Shown piece by piece: positions 60,501-64,000 of a DNA stretch of 64,000 bases. Every line of letters begins with the position of its first letter. Position 1 is the first letter of the stretch. Both the position numbers and the translations under genes were made by a program. The notes below the pieces were generated by a model, which made no database searches, was not told the DNA's origin, and was given only the letters and a program-made list of their open reading frames with translations. Source of the stretch: Aquila chrysaetos chrysaetos (lineage: Eukaryota; Chordata; Aves; Accipitriformes; Accipitridae); the NCBI RefSeq assembly GCF_900496995.4, contig NC_044020.1:12480001-12544000 (forward strand), in the 5' to 3' direction.

Positions 60501-62695
60501 GGAGATCACCACCATGCAGCCAGGCTGCTTAGCCGGGAGAGCTCAAAGAAGGCTAACTTAGCCTGTCATATTTATGGAATAAAGTGATTGGCTTGTAGTC
60601 AAATTCCATGCGATGGGAAAGGTATGCATGAGACTCCTTGTACCCACAACTTTCTTTGTTGCTCGGTAAATGAGTCTCGGAAAAGCCACCCGCTATTCAT
60701 GGGTTACTCGCATGATCGGTGTTCCAAGCTCATATGCATCGATGCTCACTGTGTCACTCTGCTCCTTTGTGGGTTTTCAGAGAACAGACTGAAACTAGAG
60801 GAGTTCTTGGCCCATTTACGGCTTAGGCCTTTACTTCCTTTGGAGCCTGAACCAAACTACCACTAGTTTGTTAAAGGGTCGAGTGCATCTGTCATACTAT
60901 GTGGTCGTATGTAATGCTCTTTCTCTCCCCTGCTAGCACTGTGTATTTCCCAGTCATAAGCATACAGGAATCTGTGTGCATTCACCTATATTTTGTACTG
61001 TCTGGTGGCTTCATGAAATCCCTGTAAGGTGTTGCAAAGAAAATCTCAGTAGCATGATTTTTCTTGTGGCAACCTGTGTAGAGGTGGATAGAAACACTCC
61101 ACACCTTCCTGCTCTAGAAACAGATAGGTATGCTCTTCTCAATTTTGTAACTCAAGGAACCTTTGACCTTCTGGGCTTATTTATTTGAGTATTGTAAAGG
61201 CTGAAGATGCTGAGGATCACTTTTGGTCTTCACTTAATCTCAAGATGGGTTGAAAGAGAAAAAATCTAAACCCCAGATTTTTCAGAAGTTTATCAGTATT
61301 TTAATTGGTGAAGCTGATTTTTTTCATCTATGAAACCTGGGCTTCAAATACACAGTAGACCTGAAACTTTCCATTGGGTGGAATGATTTAATATACAAGG
61401 AGTTAATTTGACTTTTTATTTAGCATAATTTTCTTGTCCTCTTTGCCCTTTGCCCCCAGTTCCTGGCTCACTGATTTCTATATTTTTCCCCTTATTACCT
61501 AGTTCTAAGAAAGCCTAACCTCTCTCTTCCTCAGTTCTAAATAGAGTACATTTTCACAAACTGTGACAGCTACCTGTGTATCTTCCTCAGTTATCTTGTC
61601 CCTTATCTGAGCATAACTGTTCCCAGGTCTTAAAAATCTGCTCTGCACCTCGTATGTCAGTGGAGACACGTTCTGCACGATCAGGAAGTCTCGGTCCTTT
61701 TTTCTAGTTAAGGATAATTGTCCTGGTTATTTCCAAGGGCACAAATCTTTCCATTTTAGTTTCTCTGACATGGGCCAAAGAAATAAAAATTGAGATCCCA
61801 GATAGACTTCCCCACTTTCAAGTCTAAGGATGGTAAAGACCATTAAAGACAGAAAAATCGGCTGCAAAATTTGGACCCTGCTGCCTACCTACTCAGGGCT
61901 AGAAGCTGTGCCCTGGGCAATGCTTCATATTCTTCCCTTCTCCAGAGTTGTCTGAAGTGCGGATCTGGACTTGAACTTCTGAAGTTTGATGGGTGTTTGT
62001 GATCTGTGCTTTTGATTCCATTTAATCTCTAAAAGTTTCTTTTTCCAAACCCTTGGGTAGTTGCCCTTTCCTAGCACACACGCTGAGCACAAGAAACACC
62101 CTTCTTAAAAAAACACAAACACTCAGAAAAGGAACAGAGAGAACTGGGAGAGCTTCACCAAGAAGTTTTGTTTCTCTATAAACCCTACATAGGAAACCCT
62201 GGCCTCTGTGCTCCCTCAGCATTTGCTGTATTTATTTCTTTTCCTCCTCTCCAGATTGGGAGCACTTTCTGCCAAACAGAGCAAGGCTTTGTGAGATGAG
62301 GAATGGCTCAAGTTTTTGCAGCTTGTAAAGTATGTGCTGCCTCCTTCTGAGAGCTGAAGGCTAACTTCTGCCCCTGCTGCCCTTCCTTCCCCCCCAAAGC
62401 AGCTCTTTTTAGTAATATCCCTCTTCTTACCCTCACTCTTTTGGAAAAAGGCTCATAACAGCTCCTGGCAGAACAGGGCAGAGATCCTGCCACTAGCTTT
62501 TTGTCAAAGGGGAACAGAGGGAAAAAGCAGCACTGAGTTTTCAAGTGAAATTGGCTGCCAAAGCTAAGAAGCGAATGATAGGAGCAGTGGATATTTCCCC
62601 CAAACCGGGGATCTTCCCTCCCGCCTCTCCCTCCCACGGGTATTTCCCCGAGCTAGACTCACTTGAAGATTGATGCTCTCCCCTTCCGAGGCCAT
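15116..62695 (-). CDS. NINJ2: Ninjurin-2, complete 142-residue coding sequence in three exons
   Basis: A small two-pass plasma-membrane adhesion protein, first described as a nerve-injury-induced homophilic adhesion molecule. The CDS joins 62695-62663, 16878-16647 and 15279-15116. Phases close (0, then 1), giving 142 residues, the length of human NINJ2. In order: acidic N-terminus MASEGESINLQ (1-11); a variable segment; the family signature NHYATKKSVAESMLDVALFM (26-45), which forms the amphipathic ectodomain helices; membrane segment 1 at about 63-88; linker ARLNLNDVAK; membrane segment 2 at about 104-126 (NNAATALIFITVILNIFITA); and a short polar tail ending NFRPY. ATG context AAAAGGATGG is favourable. 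The gene is tail-to-tail with B4GALNT3, as in human. The tail FGVQK resembles NINJ1, but the ARLNLN linker and synteny identify NINJ2. Unlike NINJ1, NINJ2 is not known to drive membrane rupture. Confidence 0.95.
15280..16646 (-). other. NINJ2: NINJ2 intron 2, 1367 bp
   Basis: Donor CACCG|GTAAGG and acceptor CGCACAG. Unique sequence; the chance frames inside have no family similarity. Confidence 0.85.
16647..16878 (-). CDS. NINJ2: NINJ2 exon 2 (ectodomain helices and first membrane segment)
   Basis: The acceptor CTCCCGTTTCCCCAG precedes GGC-GTG at 16878; the donor ACCG|GTAAGG follows 16647. The 232 nt encode 77 residues plus one base. They hold the NINJ family core with NHYATKKSVAESMLDVALFM, an N-V-T sequon at residues 47-49, KAVLEQG, and the first hydrophobic segment ending VMIGILLIIT. 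Confidence 0.95.
19741..19753. repeat. G13 homopolymer
   Basis: Thirteen consecutive G on the + strand (C13 on the NINJ2 sense strand). It is an isolated run, so a four-tract quadruplex inside one strand is not formed by separate G-blocks, although a continuous G13 can fold or slip. Confidence 0.9.
20251..20340 (+). repeat. MIR-like SINE fragment
   Basis: TCTGACCTCAGGCAAATCCC followed by CTCTCTGCTTCCTTCTGTGT and a GGGATACAG tail parallels the MIR 'GACCTTGGGCAAGTCAC..CTCAGTTTCC.TCTGTAAAA' core. It is diverged. Confidence 0.5.
22809..23075. repeat. Pyrimidine-rich (CT-rich) low-complexity block
   Basis: About 270 bp with very few purines on the + strand, made of short TCTC, CTTC, TTCC and CCTT words. 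The NINJ2 sense strand is correspondingly purine-rich. The open frames across it are compositional artefacts. Confidence 0.8.
24015..24150 (-). mobile_element. Old CR1-type LINE remnant
   Basis: GTACCGGATCAGACCAAAGG TCC near 24,031, preceded by ACATAGTAACAGC and followed by GGTTTGTAGCAGATG and GGGACAAGCATATAGCAGTG. This is the antisense of a widespread reptile/bird CR1 segment ('ACTGGGTCAGACCAAAGGTCC...GGGCAAGCATATAGTGAT'), recalled from memory. The A17 run at 24,095 interrupts it. Confidence 0.6.
24249..24340 (+). repeat. MIR-like SINE fragment
   Basis: TTTGCTGTGTGGCTTAGGGC, then CTTAGTTTCCCCAACTGTAA AATAATAAGACTG. This is a clear match in order and spacing to the MIR core (TGTGTGACCTTGGGCAAGTC ... 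CTCAGTTTCCTCATCTGTAA). Confidence 0.65.
25905..25985 (+). repeat. MIR-like SINE fragment, weak
   Basis: GCTGTTGTGTAATTTCTGTC followed by TTGTAAAAATGGGGATAAAA resembles the MIR '..CTGTAAAATGGGGATAATA' part. Divergence makes this tentative. Confidence 0.35.
26020..26075. repeat. (TTTTG)n low-complexity tract
   Basis: T-rich with regularly interspersed G or GG (TTTTG, TTTGG units) over about 55 bp. Confidence 0.85.
27148..27235 (-). repeat. MIR-like SINE fragment (reversed)
   Basis: AAACTTGCTTAGGAGCACAC, then AACCCAGAATTTGATCTAGT and TTCTGAC. This parallels the MIR reverse strand 'ACTTGCCCAAGGTCACACAG..GAACCCAGGTCTCCTGAC'. A shorter similar scrap lies at about 28,514-28,555. Confidence 0.5.
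29169..29194. repeat. 26-nt palindrome with 12-bp arms
   Basis: AACTTCCACTGA at 29169-29180, a GT spacer, then TCAGTGGAAGTT at 29183-29194. The arms are perfectly complementary and end abruptly on both sides. Confidence 0.95.
34662..34830 (-). mobile_element. CR1 LINE 3'-region fragment
   Basis: TTGGCAAGGACCTTTGGAGG, then TCATCTGGTCCAACCCTCTG CTCAAAGC, and further on CGAGCAACCTATTGGAATGT TTTACCAC. These are three ordered landmarks of the antisense of the bird CR1 3' region ('GGACCTCTGGAGGTCATCTAGTCCAACC ... GGGCAACCTGTTCCAGTG'). The element is on the - strand, the same sense as NINJ2, and truncated. Confidence 0.8.
39506..39540. repeat. T35 homopolymer
   Basis: An uninterrupted run of 35 T on the + strand, A35 on the NINJ2 sense strand. 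No target-site duplication or recognisable retrotransposon body is seen beside it. The exact length may be a sequencing or assembly estimate. Confidence 0.9.
46601..53380 (-). other. NINJ2: NINJ2 intron 1, 46.6-53.4 kb
   Basis: Intronic sequence with the inverted repeat at 46,617-46,707 and T/C runs near 51,690-51,705 and 51,762-51,785. No exon or recognisable mobile element was found. Confidence 0.75.
46617..46707. repeat. Perfect 17-bp inverted repeat around an A-rich core
   Basis: Left arm CAATTCAGCTCATTAAG at 46617-46633; right arm CTTAATGAGCTGAATTG at 46691-46707, its exact reverse complement. The 57-bp spacer contains an A11 run followed by GAAAA units (46,646-46,671). Pairing stops at the next base on both outer sides. 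Confidence 0.95.
53390..53562 (+). repeat. MIR-like SINE, the best-preserved copy in the window
   Basis: TTTACCTGTGTGTCCTCGGG, then ATTTAACCATCTCTGCCTTG, ATCTGTAAAATAGGCAGGAA AATACC, GGGATTGTGAAATTAAACTC and TTACAAAATGCTTGGAGAAC. All five blocks follow the MIR consensus order (TGTGTGACCTTGGGCAAGTC ... CTCTGTGCCTCAGT ... CATCTGTAAAATGGG ... GTGAGGATTAAATGAG ... AAAGCGCTTAGAAC). Confidence 0.75.
59440..59700 (-). mobile_element. Old CR1/L3-type LINE 3' remnant
   Basis: GCTCCAATATTTGACC, then CTGCTCCAGGAGATGGCAAA TTCCACAGGCTGATGACACG CTGGCTGG, then CTTTCAATTTCACTGAGTGA GCTCCTGTTCTCATGATTTA GGATAAGC. These landmarks follow, in order, an amniote CR1/L3 antisense consensus I remember. Diverged, no coding capacity. 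Confidence 0.6.
60170..60868 (+). mobile_element. Probable avian ERV LTR (solo), right end unresolved
   Basis: The block begins TGTCGCGAATGGGTGATTTA, the usual TG start, and carries many CpGs against a CpG-poor background, suggesting a fairly recent insertion. It includes GGTTCACTCTATTACTGTAC AGCACAATCATTTG, which I recall from avian ERV LTRs. Three tandem 20-21 bp units lie at 60331-60351, 60352-60371 and 60372-60392, of the kind found in U3 enhancers. An AATAAA at 60578-60583 suggests + orientation. I found no clean CA end or target-site duplication, so the right limit (60.6-60.95 kb) and the family are tentative. Confidence 0.55.
60331..60392 (+). repeat. Three tandem 20-21 bp units in the LTR-like block
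   Basis: Unit 1 ACCAAGGCACAAATCAAAGT T and unit 3 ACCAAGGCACAAATCAAAGC T differ at one base. Unit 2, ACCAGGACAAAATAAAAGTT, is a diverged copy between them. Units 1 and 3 are 41 bp apart. Confidence 0.9.
60869..62662 (-). other. NINJ2: NINJ2 intron 1, 5' end next to exon 1
   Basis: The donor is CTTCAA|GTGAGT with its first intron base at 62662. CT-rich stretches and unique sequence; no repeat I can name between 60.95 and 62.6 kb. Intron 1 as a whole is 45,784 bp. Confidence 0.75.
62663..62695 (-). CDS. NINJ2: NINJ2 exon 1, coding part (11 codons)
   Basis: ATG at 62695-62693 in context AAAAGGATGG, encoding MASEGESINLQ, then CAA|GTGAGT. Human NINJ2 starts with a comparable acidic peptide ending in LQ at the same length, and the phase-0 junction to exon 2 gives exactly 142 residues. 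The open frame extends upstream to a GTG at 62746 but has no in-frame ATG, which supports this start. Confidence 0.9.
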
Positions 62696-63090
62696 CCTTT
62701 TGCCCCCAGGTCTCTTCCTCTGCAGACGGCGCACGGAGCAGGGCACTCTGCGCTCCCAGAGACTCTCTCTTCGCTGGACCAGGACGCGCAGCTGCTGGAA
62801 CAGACCTGCTATTCATCTGCCGGCGGCCGGCCGCCTGCCTTGGCATCAGCTGGGGGGAGAGAGAGGGGGTGGCACGCCAGTTCCTCATTGTCCGCGCAGT
62901 CCGTGGAACAAGTGTCCCTCTTAGACTTTCCGTGACAGTTGTGTTCATTACGTGTCTGTGTTACCTCTCCGAGTCCAGCTGAGCCTCGTGAGCTCACTTG
63001 GGCTGGGACGCGGTGATGCAGCCAGTGTACCAAGAGGTTCCTGGCATGGGCTGTGCAGCCGCAGCAGCGATCCCAATCTCCCCCTCTCTC
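62696..63090 (-). promoter_or_regulatory. NINJ2: NINJ2 5' UTR and CpG-rich promoter region
   Basis: The densest CpG cluster on the right side of the window (CGGCGGCCGGCCGCC near 62,820, ACGCGCAGCTG near 62,785, GGACGCGGTG near 63,005) lies just upstream of the NINJ2 ATG. I see no clear TATA box at a fixed distance, so a dispersed CpG-type start is likely. The transcription start and any upstream noncoding exon cannot be placed from sequence alone. Confidence 0.5.
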
Positions 63091-64000
63091 ACCAGCGCAC
63101 AGCAGAGCATACGGATGAAAAACTAATGGTTGAAGAGATTAGGTCCAGAAAGTTGTGCCAGCTAACCGCTGCTGCTACTGCTGCAAAGATATTGTTACAT
63201 CTCAGATAAAATTTGCCCTTTACTCTCTTTATAGTCCCTTCTTCTCGTTTTTCTCCCCAGCCAAAATGCCCTTCCTTTCCCCTCCCCAACGCTTTTTTTA
63301 GTTGAATTTGATATGTTTGGTCTTAGCTGAAATCGAATCTTGCTTTTTGCTTAAGTTAAAAGCAGTTACGAATGACACTGGAATGGAAATGTATGAAGCC
63401 AGAATCAAGTCACAGTGTAGAAAAATAAGTTGTCATTATTAGGTGGAATCCTCAGGCAGAAAAATCAGCGTAATTCTCTAGATTTTAGAGAAACTCTGCT
63501 ACTCTGTACTACCTGCAGATCAGGTAAGCATTTTTGGCTTTTGAAGGACAATTTCCATAGTTACAGTAGCACAGAAAATTTATGTTAAGTAATATATTCT
63601 GTTTAAACAGTTTAGCCAAATGTATGTTGTAGTACTCCAACCTGACTAAAAGTGCTGACAAGTCTGTCAGCAGATGATCCTGTTGCATTGATGTTTCCCA
63701 GCAAAAGGCCTCCTTTTGCAATGAAAATACCAGTGCTTACTACTGCAAGTTCATTTCAAAGTGTTGATGAATTTAGCCTCTCTGCATTCCTCTCAAACAG
63801 CTTTTTTTTTTTTTTTAAACTTACAGATGTATGAGCTGAAGCAGTGAGATGTGTTTAGGGACTGGGCTAGTGTCATGCAGGAAAGCAGGGGCTAGGATAC
63901 AGCTCATTTCATCCTTAGGGTTTGGCCTAAGGCTGAAAGCCCATCAGGAACCATGAGGCTGATTCTACAATTAAAAGCCACCCTCATGGTTCCTACTTCT
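63091..64000. other. NINJ2 upstream flank to the window end
   Basis: Unique AT-rich sequence with a T14 run near 63,802. No coding exon was recognised. In human the next gene in this direction is WNK1; nothing of it is visible here. Confidence 0.6.

Noticed and set aside
62693..62746. In-frame N-terminal extension of NINJ2 (17 extra residues)
   Set aside because: The upstream 'start' at 62746 is GTG, not ATG. No in-frame ATG lies between it and the ATG at 62695, and the shorter product matches the human length.

Overview
This is vertebrate nuclear DNA, most likely from a bird. It has intron-split genes with GT-AG junctions, long AT-rich introns, CR1-type LINE fragments, an avian-looking solo LTR and degraded MIR-like SINEs. 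There is no operon structure, CRISPR array or prokaryotic cassette. Most open frames longer than 60 codons are chance frames in introns.

Layout. (1) About 1-7.4 kb, + strand: the last seven coding exons of B4GALNT3, a Golgi beta-1,4-N-acetylgalactosaminyltransferase. The splice phases close exactly and give 640 C-terminal residues ending at a TAG at 7372-7374. The N-terminal third (membrane anchor and PA14 region) lies before the window. Its introns hold an old antisense CR1 copy (about 1.6-2.4 kb) and a 575-bp solo LTR (3.79-4.36 kb). (2) About 7.4-13.8 kb: the tail-to-tail gap, with the B4GALNT3 3' UTR and an old reversed MIR-like copy. (3) About 13.8-62.7 kb, - strand: all of NINJ2 (ninjurin-2). 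The coding exons are 62663-62695, 16647-16878 and 15095-15279, followed by an untranslated last exon starting at 14176. The spliced product is 142 residues, the length of human NINJ2. Intron 1 is 45.8 kb and is nearly three quarters of the window. (4) About 62.7-64 kb: the CpG-rich NINJ2 5' flank. The next gene is not reached; in human it is WNK1.

B4GALNT3 (+) facing NINJ2 (-) matches the human 12p13.33 arrangement. That order is the main reason for calling the transferase B4GALNT3 rather than its paralogue B4GALNT4. The two genes are not known to act together: one makes LacdiNAc (GalNAc-beta-1,4-GlcNAc) caps on glycans, the other is a small two-pass adhesion membrane protein.

I found no new multi-gene system. 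The points most worth a second look are a short-range intron in the NINJ2 3' UTR (stop codon 21 nt before the junction), an N-glycosylation sequon in NINJ2 that human NINJ2 lacks but NINJ1 has, an LTR-like block with internal 20-21 bp repeats in NINJ2 intron 1 just downstream of exon 1, a perfect 17-bp inverted repeat around an A-rich core, and a 26-nt near-perfect palindrome.
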